Positions 34,194-42,365 of a stretch of DNA of 64,000 nt are shown here, one piece after another. Location of the stretch: the NCBI RefSeq assembly GCF_004154955.1, contig NZ_CP011524.1, positions 2,728,001 through 2,792,000 of the forward strand. The letters run 5' to 3'. The translations under genes and the position numbers were made by a program. Positions within the stretch are counted from its first letter, which is position 1, and each line of letters begins with the position of its first letter. Below the pieces are notes generated by a model, which worked only from the letters and a program-made list of their open reading frames with translations, was not told where the DNA came from and did no database searches. This DNA is from Intestinimonas butyriciproducens (GTDB taxonomy: Bacteria > Bacillota > Clostridia > Oscillospirales > Oscillospiraceae).

Positions 34194-34261
34194 CTCAGGC
34201 GTTAAAGAGATAGCCCAGGCCCCGGCGGGTCACCACGAACTGCGGGGACGCCGGGTCGTCC
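34194..34261. repeat. 68-bp direct repeat, downstream copy of the walR 3' end
   Basis: Identical to 34426-34493, which encodes the last residues and stop of WalR (DDPASPQFVVTRRGLGYLFNA). This copy is a detached fragment between walK and the structured insert and has no start of its own. Confidence 0.95.
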
Positions 34262-34425
34262 GCGCCCCATGCGGCTCCGCCGCACGGGGACCCTGCATCT
34301 CTGCTGAGATGCTCGGCGGAAATCAATTCCGCCTGCGCCAAGGTTTTGCCCTTCGGCCAAAACGCTTGTCCGGCGCTGACCGCGCCGCCCCATCCAAGAT
34401 GGGGCCCCGGTGGAGGACGCCCCTC
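34262..34425. repeat. 164-bp hairpin-rich insert between the walR-end repeats
   Basis: Contains at least four consecutive stems: CCCC-A-TGCGGC/GCCGCA-C-GGGG, GCATCTC/GAGATGC, GGCGGAAT-type (GGCGGAAAT/ATTCCGCC) and CCCCATC/GATGGGG, plus a GTTTTG/CAAAAC stem nested in a GCGCC/GGCGC pair. It has no reading frame of note. It resembles a REP/MITE-like or structured-RNA element, but no terminal inverted repeats or transposase were seen. Confidence 0.7.
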
Positions 34426-34493
34426 CTCAGGCGTTAAAGAGATAGCCCAGGCCCCGGCGGGTCACCACGAACTGCGGGGACGCCGGGTCGTCC
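34426..34493. repeat. 68-bp direct repeat, copy inside walR
   Basis: The functional copy that ends the walR gene, 232 bp from the other copy. An 11-bp inverted repeat (GGTGGAGGACG at 34409-34419 and its complement at 34489-34499) brackets it. Confidence 0.95.
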
Positions 34494-35134
34494 TCCACCT
34501 TCTCACGCAGGCGGCGGACGGCCACATCCACGGCCCGCACATCTCCCACATAGCCCTCATAGTTCCACACGTTCTCCATCAGCGCCTCCCGCGAAAACAC
34601 CTTGCCGGGGTTGGACGCCAGGAATTTCAAGAGTTCGTACTCTCGCTGGGTGAGGTCCAGCGGCGTATTGTCCTTATAGGCCATCAGGAGCTCGGCGTCG
34701 ATGGAGATACGCCCCAGCTCCAGCCGTCCGCCGACGGACGGCTGGGCGGAGGTCCCCACGGCCGCCATACCGCTGCGGCGGATATTGGCCTTTACCCGCG
34801 CCAGCAGCTCCCGCATGGAGAAGGGCTTGGTGATATAGTCGTCAGCCCCCAGCTCCAGCCCCAGCACCTTGTCGGTCTCCTCCTCCCGGGCGGTGAGCAT
34901 AATGATCGGCGTGGTCCTGCCCGCGTCCCGAATCGCCCGGCACACGTCAAACCCGTTCTTTCTGGGCAGCATCAGGTCCAAAAGGATCAGATCCGGGTCC
35001 TGCTCCAGGGCCAGCTGCAGCCCCGCCTCTCCGTCATAAGCCTCCAACGCGGTGTACCCCTCCCGGGTCAGGTTAAAGCTGAGAATGTCCACAATGTTCT
35101 TCTCGTCTTCAACGATCAGAATCTTCTTTGCCAT
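34427..35134 (-). CDS. walR: WalR-type response regulator
   Basis: 235 residues, OmpR/PhoB family. The receiver domain (about 1-120) has the phospho-acceptor Asp in DLILLDLMLPRKNGFDVC and the T/K residues in IIMLTA and YITKPF. The winged-helix domain (about 137-232) has LTQREYELLKFLASNPGKVFSREALMENVW and VDVAVRRLREKVE. It controls cell-wall hydrolase and envelope genes when phosphorylated by WalK. I used the ATG at 35134 (MAKKILIVEDE), with GAGG 6 nt upstream. Its 3' end is duplicated downstream, so about 300 bp separates walR from walK. Confidence 0.95.
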   Translation of the reverse strand: MAKKILIVEDEKNIVDILSFNLTREGYTALEAYDGEAGLQLALEQDPDLILLDLMLPRKNGFDVCRAIRDAGRTTPIIMLTAREEETDKVLGLELGADDYITKPFSMRELLARVKANIRRSGMAAVGTSAQPSVGGRLELGRISIDAELLMAYKDNTPLDLTQREYELLKFLASNPGKVFSREALMENVWNYEGYVGDVRAVDVAVRRLREKVEDDPASPQFVVTRRGLGYLFNA

Positions 35135-35185
35135 ATCGCGCCTCACTTTCGTCTTGATTGTCACAGCGGGCCCAATCGCTCTTGC

Positions 35186-35722
35186 TCACAGTCCCAGCAG
35201 AAGCTTGGTCTTCATCAAAGCCGCCACGGTCTTGGCGTCCTGGAGCTCGCCCCGCATCACCTGCTCCATCAGCGTCTCGAACGGCACCCGTTCCCGCTCC
35301 AGAAATTCATCCTGATCCGGGTGGAATTCCCCCGTTTTCAGGGCCCGGGCCAGATACATGTGGAGCACCTCGTCGGAATATCCGGGTGAGGCCAGCAGGC
35401 AGCCCAGGTAGGTAAGTGTTCCGGCCGTCAGGCCGGTCTCCTCCTCCAGCTCCCGCCGGGCGCAGACCCTGTGATCCTCTCCCCGCTCCAGCTTTCCGGC
35501 GGGAAGTTCGGTCACCACCCGCCCAAAGGGATACCGAAACTGCCGCACCACGGTAACGGTACCATCGTCGTGATAGGGCAGAATCGCCACGCCGCCCGGA
35601 TGAGCGATCACCTCCCGCCGCGCCGGCCTCCCGTCGGGCAGTTCGATCCTGTCCACCCGAAGCTCCACGATATTCCCCTTGAAAACAGTCTCGCTGGATA
35701 TGGTCTTTTCATACAGTTCCAC
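35186..35722 (-). CDS. NUDIX hydrolase, ADP-ribose pyrophosphatase type
   Basis: 178 residues from a GTG start with GGAG 8 nt upstream; the frame is open for 23 more codons, but the promoter's expected transcription start falls inside that extension. The NUDIX box is GKLERGEDHRVCARRELEEETGL. An upstream PGGVAILPYHDDG and a later SPGYSDEVLHMYLA fit ADP-ribose pyrophosphatases that clear free ADP-ribose. It lies just upstream of walR on the same strand. Confidence 0.88.
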   Translation of the reverse strand: MELYEKTISSETVFKGNIVELRVDRIELPDGRPARREVIAHPGGVAILPYHDDGTVTVVRQFRYPFGRVVTELPAGKLERGEDHRVCARRELEEETGLTAGTLTYLGCLLASPGYSDEVLHMYLARALKTGEFHPDQDEFLERERVPFETLMEQVMRGELQDAKTVAALMKTKLLLGL

Positions 35723-35762
35723 ACGTACCGCTCCTGTCCGCATCTCTGCATAAGTAAGAATT

Positions 35763-35791
35763 AGTATACCACAGACCGGGGCGAACTGCAA
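35763..35791 (-). promoter_or_regulatory. Promoter of the NUDIX gene (possibly also of the wal operon)
   Basis: TTGCAG (35786-35791), 17-bp spacer, TATACT (35763-35768) on the minus strand. No separate walR promoter was recognised in the 51-bp gap after the NUDIX gene, so readthrough into wal is likely. Confidence 0.7.
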
Positions 35792-35891
35792 TCATTCCCG
35801 CTTTCTCCAATCATTACAGCTACCCGGCGTGCCTCCGGCGCTTTATAATCATACTCTGCCCCAACGCCGCTTTTTTAGGAGGAGGACCCCT

Positions 35892-36395
35892 ATGACCATC
35901 CAACCCATCGGCGCCGCCAGTGTGGCGCTCTACCTCACCCCCGACGACCTGCGGGAGCACGGCCTCACCCCCGAGGATCTCACCGAGGAGCTGGCCCTCC
36001 GTCTCACCAGAGAGGCCTTTTCCCAGGCTGGTATCTCTGTGGAGGGCACGCTTGAGATCGAAGCATACCCCGAGCTGTGCGGCGTCCTGGTCTTCGCCCG
36101 TTTTCAGCCGCCCCGGCGGCTCTGGTTCACCTTCCGCTCCCTGGAAGAAGTCCTGGCCGCCGCCCGCGCCCTGGGCAATCCGGCGCCGGAGGGCGATCTG
36201 GTGTGGTGCGACGGGGTCTATTGGCTCTCCCTGCCCGCCGACGCGGAGCGGGCCGCCTGCCTCCTCTCCGAGTTTACCGGTCCCGCCGACTCCTCCCCCT
36301 TCCTGTCCACCCGCCTGGGAGAGCACGGCAGCACGCTCCTCACCGGCGAAGCGCTTGCCGTCCTGCTACATTATTTTCCCGAGAAAATGGAATAA
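35892..36395 (+). CDS. MecA-like adaptor protein
   Basis: 167 residues. The N-terminus (MTIQPIGAASVALYLTPDDLREHGLTPEDL) and the C-terminal block (DGVYWLSLP ... FLSTRLGEHGSTLLTGEALAVLLHYF) follow the pattern of MecA adaptors, whose C-terminal domain loads substrates onto ClpC. It is shorter than B. subtilis MecA (about 218), mainly in the linker. Divergent from the NUDIX gene, with AGGAGG 7 nt before the ATG. The assignment is by pattern; which proteins it might target is unknown. Confidence 0.6.
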   Translation: MTIQPIGAASVALYLTPDDLREHGLTPEDLTEELALRLTREAFSQAGISVEGTLEIEAYPELCGVLVFARFQPPRRLWFTFRSLEEVLAAARALGNPAPEGDLVWCDGVYWLSLPADAERAACLLSEFTGPADSSPFLSTRLGEHGSTLLTGEALAVLLHYFPEKME

Positions 36396-36471
36396 AACCG
36401 GAAAAATTGGGCAAATTTCCTCCGGAAATATTTCCAGCAGAGAATGCTGTAACATTCGTGTAAAATTTCTT

Positions 36472-36500
36472 TTGATTTTGCATACTAGGGATGTTATAAT
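36472..36500 (+). promoter_or_regulatory. murA promoter
   Basis: TTGATT (36472-36477), 17-bp spacer, TATAAT (36495-36500). It gives a leader of about 130 nt that includes a CGGCCGGA/TCCGGCCG stem (36563-36588). Confidence 0.8.
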
Positions 36501-36637
36501 ACCATTGCATTGGAGTGGGCTGCCGTCGCGCAGACCGCAAGAGAATGAGAAAATCGGCCGGATTTCGGATGGTCCGGCCGTTGATACGCGGACCCGGCGG
36601 CAAGCGGGTCCGGCGAATGAGGATAGAAGGTGCGGTT

Positions 36638-37939
36638 TTGACGAAGTATGTGATTCACGGGGGCAAACCGCTGTATGGAGATATCGAGATCAGCGGCGCC
36701 AAGAACGCCGCGGTGGCCATCATTCCTGCCGCCCTGCTGGTGGACGGCGTGTGCCGGATCGAGAACATTCCCCAGATCAGCGACGTCACCCTTATTTTGA
36801 AAATTCTCCAGGAACTGGGTGCAGATGTCCGCACCGTGGACCGTACCACGGTGGACATCGACTGCACCCGCGTCCGCAATGCCAGGGTACCCGACGTGAT
36901 GGCCCGCAAGATCAGGGCTTCCTATTATTTTATCGGCGCGCTGCTGGGCCGGTTCGGGGCCGCCCAGGTGCCGCCTCCGGGCGGCTGTCACCTGGGCGCC
37001 CGTCCCATTGATCAGCATATCAAGGGCTTTGTGGCCATGGGCGCCGACGTGGACGTCCGAGGCGGCTATATCAACGCAAGCGCGAAGGACGGTCGCCTGC
37101 AGGGCGCCCAGGTCTATCTGGACATCGTCTCCGTAGGGGCCACCATGAATATCATGTTGGCCGCCGCCCTGGCCGACGGCATGACCATCATTGAAAACGC
37201 GGCCAAGGAGCCCCATATCGTGGATCTGGCCAATTTCCTCAACTCCATGGGGGCCGATATCATGGGCGCGGGCACGGACGTCATCAAGATCCGTGGGGTG
37301 GACCGTCTGGGCGGAGGTGTCTACTCCATCATACCCGATCAGATCGAGGCGGGCACTTATATGGCCGCTGTGGCCGCTGCCGGCGGCGAAGTGCGCATCC
37401 GCAATGTCATCCCCAAGCATCTGGACTGTATCACCGCCAAGCTGGAGGAAATGGGGGTGGAGATCACGGAGGGGGACGACTCGGTGCTGGTGCGCCGCGA
37501 TCCCGCCCGCCGTCTCTCCCGCACCAATATCAAAACACTGCCTTATCCCGGCTTCCCCACTGATATGCAGCCCCAGATTGCCGTTGCCCTGTGTCTGGCC
37601 GAGGGGACCAGCGTGATCACCGAGGGCGTGTGGGACAGCCGCTACCGCTATGTGGACGAGATCCACCGCTTGGGGGCTCAGATCCAGGTGGATGGAAAGG
37701 TCGCCGTCATCGAAGGGGTGGACAGGCTCACCGGCGCGCCTGTGCAGGCCTGCGACCTGAGGGCCGGCGCCGCCATGGTGATCGCCGGCCTCGCCGCCCA
37801 CGGCACCACAGAGGTGGATCAGATCCAGTATATTGAGCGCGGCTACGAGGATATCGTCCGCAAGCTCTCCGGCCTGGGGGCCGACATCCGCGTGGTGGTC
37901 ACCCCCGAGGAGGAAAAAGCCCAGGCTTCCGTTGGATGA
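36638..37939 (+). CDS. murA: UDP-N-acetylglucosamine 1-carboxyvinyltransferase
   Basis: 433 residues; transfers enolpyruvate from PEP to UDP-GlcNAc, the first committed step of peptidoglycan synthesis. It has KNAAVAIIPAALL, the PEP/fosfomycin-target cysteine C117 in PPGGCHLGARP, and the late block PGFPTDMQPQIAVALCLAEGTS. I chose the TTG at 36638 because GAAGGTG lies about 8 nt upstream; an in-frame ATG at 36617 has no RBS. It lies upstream of walJ and rlmH on the plus strand and opposite the wal operon, a meaningful neighbour because WalRK governs wall metabolism. Confidence 0.95.
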   Translation: MTKYVIHGGKPLYGDIEISGAKNAAVAIIPAALLVDGVCRIENIPQISDVTLILKILQELGADVRTVDRTTVDIDCTRVRNARVPDVMARKIRASYYFIGALLGRFGAAQVPPPGGCHLGARPIDQHIKGFVAMGADVDVRGGYINASAKDGRLQGAQVYLDIVSVGATMNIMLAAALADGMTIIENAAKEPHIVDLANFLNSMGADIMGAGTDVIKIRGVDRLGGGVYSIIPDQIEAGTYMAAVAAAGGEVRIRNVIPKHLDCITAKLEEMGVEITEGDDSVLVRRDPARRLSRTNIKTLPYPGFPTDMQPQIAVALCLAEGTSVITEGVWDSRYRYVDEIHRLGAQIQVDGKVAVIEGVDRLTGAPVQACDLRAGAAMVIAGLAAHGTTEVDQIQYIERGYEDIVRKLSGLGADIRVVVTPEEEKAQASVG

Positions 37940-37950
37940 ACCGTGGCGCG

Positions 37951-37970
37951 GGCGGCGGCTTTCTGCCGCC
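37951..37970 (+). terminator. Possible weak terminator after murA
   Basis: GGCGGC (37951-37956) pairs with GCCGCC (37965-37970), followed after several bases by TTTGTCTTGTT. The T-run is broken, so some readthrough into walJ is likely. Confidence 0.45.
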
Positions 37971-38114
37971 GTCCGCTTTGTCTTGTTGGGGGGCCGTCTT
38001 TCATTGATCTCCCCCTGTTCTGTTTTTTCACCGGATGCGTGGGTGCACCTCGGCTGCGGCTGGCTGACCGTCGATCTTTCGCCGGATAAATTCTGATACA
38101 TAGGAGCGATTCCC

Positions 38115-38900
38115 TTGCTGACACTCACCACTCTGGCCAGCGGTTCCTCCGGGAACTGCATCCTGCTCTCGGGAGGGGGCGAGCACATCCTCATTGATGC
38201 GGGCATCTCCTGCCGCCGCATCTGTCGGTCTCTCCGCGCCCTGGGGGTGGAGCCGGAATCCCTCTCCGGCGTGCTCATCACCCATGAACACACGGACCAC
38301 ATCTCGGGGCTCGCCACCTTGACCAAGCAGTTCCGGCTTCCGGTCTATGCCAGTCCCGGCACCGCCCGCCAGCTCTGTTACCGCATCGCTGCCCTGGAGG
38401 ACGTGCTCCATGCCTGTGCCCCGGGGGGCTCCTTTACCCTGGGCAGTCTGGATGTGGAGACCTTTCCCACCCTGCATGATGCGGCCGAGCCCATGGGCTA
38501 TGCCGTCTCCTGTGGAGAACAGAAGGCCGCCGTGGTCACGGACCTGGGCTTTGTCACCGATCAGGTCCGCGCCGGGATGGCGGGGGCCGGGCTGGTGGTG
38601 GTGGAGTGCAACCACGATCCAGACTGGGTGGCGTCCAGCTCCTACCCATATGCGCTGAAACGCCGCATTCTGGGCGACCATGGTCACCTCTCCAACGAAG
38701 CGGGCGGCGCTCTGGCCCGGGATGCTGTGGCCCACGGCGCCCGCGCAGTGGTGCTCGCACATCTGAGCAGTGAAAATAACACACCTGAGCACGCCAGGGC
38801 GGCCGTGGAGCGTATACTCTTCGCCTGCGGCGCCTTGGCGGACGGGGTGACCCTGGCCGTGGCCCCCCGGTCCGAGCCGGGTCCCACGTATGCGCTCTGA
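38115..38900 (+). CDS. walJ: WalJ/YycJ-type metallo-beta-lactamase-fold hydrolase
   Basis: 261 residues. The metal motif HEHTDH is at 57-62, with GSSGNCILL at the N-terminus and ECNHDPDW and LSNEAGG further on, as in YycJ/WalJ proteins. WalJ is a nuclease-like MBL protein of the WalRK locus, proposed to coordinate replication and cell division. TTG start with GGAG about 8 nt upstream. In Bacillus walJ ends the walRKHI operon; here it lies on the opposite strand behind murA. Confidence 0.88.
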   Translation: MLTLTTLASGSSGNCILLSGGGEHILIDAGISCRRICRSLRALGVEPESLSGVLITHEHTDHISGLATLTKQFRLPVYASPGTARQLCYRIAALEDVLHACAPGGSFTLGSLDVETFPTLHDAAEPMGYAVSCGEQKAAVVTDLGFVTDQVRAGMAGAGLVVVECNHDPDWVASSSYPYALKRRILGDHGHLSNEAGGALARDAVAHGARAVVLAHLSSENNTPEHARAAVERILFACGALADGVTLAVAPRSEPGPTYAL

Positions 38901-38915
38901 ATCGGAGAGACTGCC

Positions 38916-39398
38916 ATGCTCAATATTTCCATCCTCTGTGTGGGCAAACTGAAAGAGCGCTTCTATACCGAAGCTGCCGCCGAATACGTCAAGCGCCTGG
39001 GCGGATACTGCCGTCTGAATCTGGCGGAGTTGCCGGAAGAGCGCCTGCCGGAGCGCCCTTCCCGTGCTCAGATCGATGCAGCCCTCGTCCGGGAGGGAGA
39101 GGCCCTTCTACAGCGCATCCCCAAGGGCGCTCTGGCGGTGGCCCTGTGTGTGGAGGGTCGGCTTCTCTCCAGCGAAGATCTGGCCCGGCGCATGTCCGAC
39201 TGGATGTTGGAGGGCCGTTCCAGCGTGGTCTTTCTCATCGGTGGCTCCTATGGTCTGGCCCCGCGCGTAAAGGACGCCGCCGTCCTGCGCCTGTCCATGT
39301 CCCCCATGACCTTTCCCCATCACCTGGCCCGTATCATGCTGCTGGAGCAGCTCTATCGGGTCTTTAAGATCAACCAGGGGTCCGGCTATCACAAATAG
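38916..39398 (+). CDS. rlmH: 23S rRNA pseudouridine-1915 N3-methyltransferase
   Basis: 160 residues of the SPOUT family: MLNISILCVGKLKERFYTEAAAEYVKRL, then FLIGGSYGLAPRV and the C-terminal knot LSMSPMTFPHHLARIMLLEQLYRVFKINQGSGYHK. It methylates pseudouridine 1915 in helix 69. It lies 15 bp after walJ, reproducing the common walJ...rlmH neighbourhood of Firmicutes. Confidence 0.96.
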   Translation: MLNISILCVGKLKERFYTEAAAEYVKRLGGYCRLNLAELPEERLPERPSRAQIDAALVREGEALLQRIPKGALAVALCVEGRLLSSEDLARRMSDWMLEGRSSVVFLIGGSYGLAPRVKDAAVLRLSMSPMTFPHHLARIMLLEQLYRVFKINQGSGYHK

Positions 39399-39411
39399 AG
39401 GAGGGTGTCTT

Positions 39412-39687
39412 GTGAGCACGGAGAATTGGCCCCTGTCCCCATCGGGAGTGCCAGAGCGCGCCGCGCTTCTGGACTGGGATGCGGATCTTCCTGCTTTCAG
39501 CGGCATCGCCCTGTCCAAGCTGGAGGCTTTCGGCATCCCTTTTTACACCGCCCGACCCGGACTGGGCGAGATGTCGTTTTTCTATACTGGAGCCTCTCTC
39601 ACCGGGGTGCAGGTTTTTGTCCCTGAAAGCCTCCTGGAGGCGGCGAGGGCGATTCTGTCCCCCGAGGAGAATCCTGCGGAAGAATGA
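39412..39687 (+). CDS. Small DUF2007-like (putative signal-transducing) protein
   Basis: 91 residues, GTG start with AGAGGAGG upstream. The C-terminal half (LSKLEAFGIPFYTARPGLGEMSFFYTGASLTGVQVFVPESLLEAARAIL) matches the short ferredoxin-like fold of DUF2007/PF09413 proteins. The N-terminal 30 residues are unassigned. No catalytic motif. It sits between rlmH and the phosphosugar mutase (13 bp gap to each), so it is probably cotranscribed. Confidence 0.65.
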   Translation: MSTENWPLSPSGVPERAALLDWDADLPAFSGIALSKLEAFGIPFYTARPGLGEMSFFYTGASLTGVQVFVPESLLEAARAILSPEENPAEE

Positions 39688-39700
39688 AGGAGGAATCACT

Positions 39701-41428
39701 ATGTCCTATCAGGAAACCTACCGGAAATGGCTGGAGAGCCCTGCCCTCAGCGCCGACGAGAAGGAGGAGCTTCGGGCCATCTCCGGCGATGACAAGGAGA
39801 TGGAAGCCCGCTTTTTCGCCCCGCTGGAGTTCGGTACTGCGGGCCTCCGCGGCACCATGTGCGTGGGACTCCACAACATGAACGTCCATGTGATCCGCCA
39901 CGCCACCCAGGCCTTTGCCGAGGTCATCCTGGCGGAAGGTCCGGAGGCTGCGCAAAAGGGCGTGGCGGTGTGCTTCGACTGCCGCAACCACTCCCAGGAG
40001 TTTGCCCGGGAGGCGGCCTGTGTCATGGCCGGCAACGGCATCCCCGTGCGCCTCTTCGATGCCCTGCGCCCTACCCCTGAGCTATCCTTCGCCATCCGGG
40101 AATACGGCTGCATCGCCGGCATCAACGTCACCGCCAGCCACAACCCCAAGGAATACAACGGCTATAAGGTGTACTGGGCCGACGGCGCTCAGCTCCCCCC
40201 CCACCATGCCGATGCCATCGCCAGGAAAATGGCCGAGCTGGACCTCTTTACCTCCATTCAGAGGTTGGATTACGATGCCGCCGTCTCCCAGGGCCTTATC
40301 ACCCTGATGGGCGCCGAGACTGACGAGGCGTTCCTCTCCCGGGTCATGGGGCAGGTCAACGACCGCGCCGCCGTGGAGCGTGTGGCCGACGATTTCAGGA
40401 TCGTCTATACCCCCTTCCACGGCACCGGTTACAAACTCATCCCCGAGGCCCTGAGGCGCCTGGGCATGAAGCACGTGCTCTGTGTTCCCGAACAGATGGT
40501 CCTGGACGGGAATTTTCCCACCGTGGCCTCCCCCAATCCGGAGAACCCGGAGGGCTTTTATCTGGCGGTGGACTTGGCAGACCGCGAGGGGGCGGACCTC
40601 ATCGTAGGCTCCGACCCCGACGCGGACCGGATGGGCTTGATGGTCCGCAACGACGAGGGGGCTTTCGTCCCCCTCTCCGGCAACCAGACCGGCGTACTGC
40701 TGCTGGACTATCTCATCGGCGCCAAAAAGCGCTCCGGCACCCTGCCGGAGAACGCAGTGGCCCTCAAGACCATCGTGACCACCGAAATGGCCCGGACGGT
40801 GGCCGAGAAAAACGGCGTCAGGCTGTTCGACACCTTTACCGGCTTCAAATTCATGGCGGAAAAGAAAAACACCCTGGAAGAGAGCGGCGAGGGCAAGGTC
40901 ATTTTCTCCTACGAGGAGTCCTACGGCTACATGATGGGCGACTATGTCCGGGACAAGGACGCGGTTACCGCCGCCCTGGTGGCCACCGAGATGGCGGCCT
41001 GGTATCACGGGCAGGGCCTGACCCTCTACGCCGCGATGGAAAAGCTCTATGAAAAATACGGCTTCTACGGGGAGAAGACCCTGAACCTGGTCATGCCGGG
41101 CCTGGACGGCCTCAAGAAGATGGCCGCGCTTATGAGGGAGCTCCGGGACCATCCCCTGTGCGAGATCGCCGGAGTGGCCGTTCTCCAGCGAAAGGACTAC
41201 TCCTCCGGGATCCTGGAGGACGTCTCCACCGGTGCGCGGGAGGAGATGGAACTCAAGGGCTCCAACGTGCTCAAGTACAAGCTGGCCGACGGCACCGACC
41301 TGGTGGTTCGCCCCTCCGGTACCGAGCCCAAGGTCAAGGTCTATATTCTGTCCCAGGGCGAAAGCCACGCACAATGCGGAGAAAAGATCTCCAAGTATTC
41401 CGCCTGGGCGGAGACACTGCAGCGCTGA
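39701..41428 (+). CDS. Phosphoglucomutase/phosphomannomutase family protein
   Basis: 575 residues, the long PGM form of Firmicutes. Phosphoserine loop TASHNP (S146), metal loop DPDADR, sugar-selectivity loop SYEESYGYMMGDYVRDKDAV and phosphate-binding RPSGTEPKVKVYI are all intact. It interconverts hexose 1- and 6-phosphates. In this genome it could supply glucose-1-phosphate to GlgC at 57-59 kb and remove that made by GlgP. It contrasts with the degenerate mutase domain at 26.7-29.0 kb. AGGAGG lies upstream of the ATG. Confidence 0.94.
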   Translation: MSYQETYRKWLESPALSADEKEELRAISGDDKEMEARFFAPLEFGTAGLRGTMCVGLHNMNVHVIRHATQAFAEVILAEGPEAAQKGVAVCFDCRNHSQEFAREAACVMAGNGIPVRLFDALRPTPELSFAIREYGCIAGINVTASHNPKEYNGYKVYWADGAQLPPHHADAIARKMAELDLFTSIQRLDYDAAVSQGLITLMGAETDEAFLSRVMGQVNDRAAVERVADDFRIVYTPFHGTGYKLIPEALRRLGMKHVLCVPEQMVLDGNFPTVASPNPENPEGFYLAVDLADREGADLIVGSDPDADRMGLMVRNDEGAFVPLSGNQTGVLLLDYLIGAKKRSGTLPENAVALKTIVTTEMARTVAEKNGVRLFDTFTGFKFMAEKKNTLEESGEGKVIFSYEESYGYMMGDYVRDKDAVTAALVATEMAAWYHGQGLTLYAAMEKLYEKYGFYGEKTLNLVMPGLDGLKKMAALMRELRDHPLCEIAGVAVLQRKDYSSGILEDVSTGAREEMELKGSNVLKYKLADGTDLVVRPSGTEPKVKVYILSQGESHAQCGEKISKYSAWAETLQR

Positions 41429-41437
41429 TCCCATCTA

Positions 41438-41479
41438 AAAACGGAGCGCCCGGACCATATGGTCCGGGCGCTCCGTTTT
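41438..41479. terminator. Bidirectional terminator (phosphosugar mutase / degV)
   Basis: A 42-bp perfect palindrome centred at 41458/41459, with AAAA and TTTT at its ends, between convergent genes. Confidence 0.92.
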
Positions 41480-41484
41480 ATTTC

Positions 41485-42360
41485 TCACCGCTTGCTGCCC
41501 CAGTACAACAGGGCCACCGTACCGGGGCCGGTGTGGGCTCCGATGATGGGCCCCATATAGACGATGTCGATTTCAATGCCCGGATGCCTCTCCCGGAGCT
41601 GACCGGCCACGAACTCCGCGTCCTCCAGGCACGCGCCATGTCCCAGCATCACCGTGCCGTCCAGTTCCGGCGCCCAGGTCTCGTCAAACCGCTCCACCAG
41701 AGCGGAAAGTGCCCGTCGGCGCCCCCGCACCTTATCCACATTCTCCAGATGTCCGGTCTCATCTACCCTCAGGATGGGCTTTACTTGGAGCGCCGTGCCC
41801 ACAATGGCCGTGGCGGCGGAGATCCGTCCGCCACGGCGCAGATGCTGCAGATCGTCCACGGTGAACCAGTGGCAGACATGGAGGCGGTTTTCCTCTAGCC
41901 AGGCCGCCGTCTCCTCCAGGCTGTGTCCCTCCCGCTGCATCTTGGCCGCCCGGCGGGCCAGGAGTCCCTCGCCGGCGGAGGCGCACAGAGAGTCCACACA
42001 GATCAGCTTCCGCTCCGGGTATCGTTCCCGCAGCTCCTCCATACAGGTCTGGGCCGCCATGATGGTCCCGGACAATCCGGAGGTAAAACAGACATACAGG
42101 ACATCCATCCCCGCCTTCAAAAACCGCTCAAAGCAGCTCTCATAGACGAGAGGATTGATCTGGGAGGTGCTGGCCCGCTTTCCCGCCTGGAGCGCACGAT
42201 AGAATTCGGCCTCTCCCAGATCGCCGCCCACCGGAGCATAGGAGTACCGCTTTCCTTCGATCTCCACATCCATGGGCAGCATCTCCAGCCCGCTCTCCTT
42301 CATCAGCTCCGCATTCAGGTCCGCAGTGGCGTCGGTTATGATCTGGTAGGTCTTTTCCAT
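41485..42360 (-). CDS. DegV family (fatty-acid-binding) protein
   Basis: 291 residues with the DegV pattern: IITDATADLNAELMKESGLEMLPMDVEI, TSQINPLVYESCFERFL, YVCFTSGLSGTIMAAQ, DSLCASAGEGLL and DDLQHLRRGGRIS. DegV/FakB proteins bind fatty acids and can present them to FakA for phosphorylation. The start at 42360 (MEKTYQIITD) follows AAGGGG by 8 nt; an ATG 13 codons earlier lies inside the upstream gene. It is 5 bp behind the radical SAM gene, so the two are co-translated. Confidence 0.92.
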   Translation of the reverse strand: MEKTYQIITDATADLNAELMKESGLEMLPMDVEIEGKRYSYAPVGGDLGEAEFYRALQAGKRASTSQINPLVYESCFERFLKAGMDVLYVCFTSGLSGTIMAAQTCMEELRERYPERKLICVDSLCASAGEGLLARRAAKMQREGHSLEETAAWLEENRLHVCHWFTVDDLQHLRRGGRISAATAIVGTALQVKPILRVDETGHLENVDKVRGRRRALSALVERFDETWAPELDGTVMLGHGACLEDAEFVAGQLRERHPGIEIDIVYMGPIIGAHTGPGTVALLYWGSKR

Positions 42361-42365
42361 CGCTT

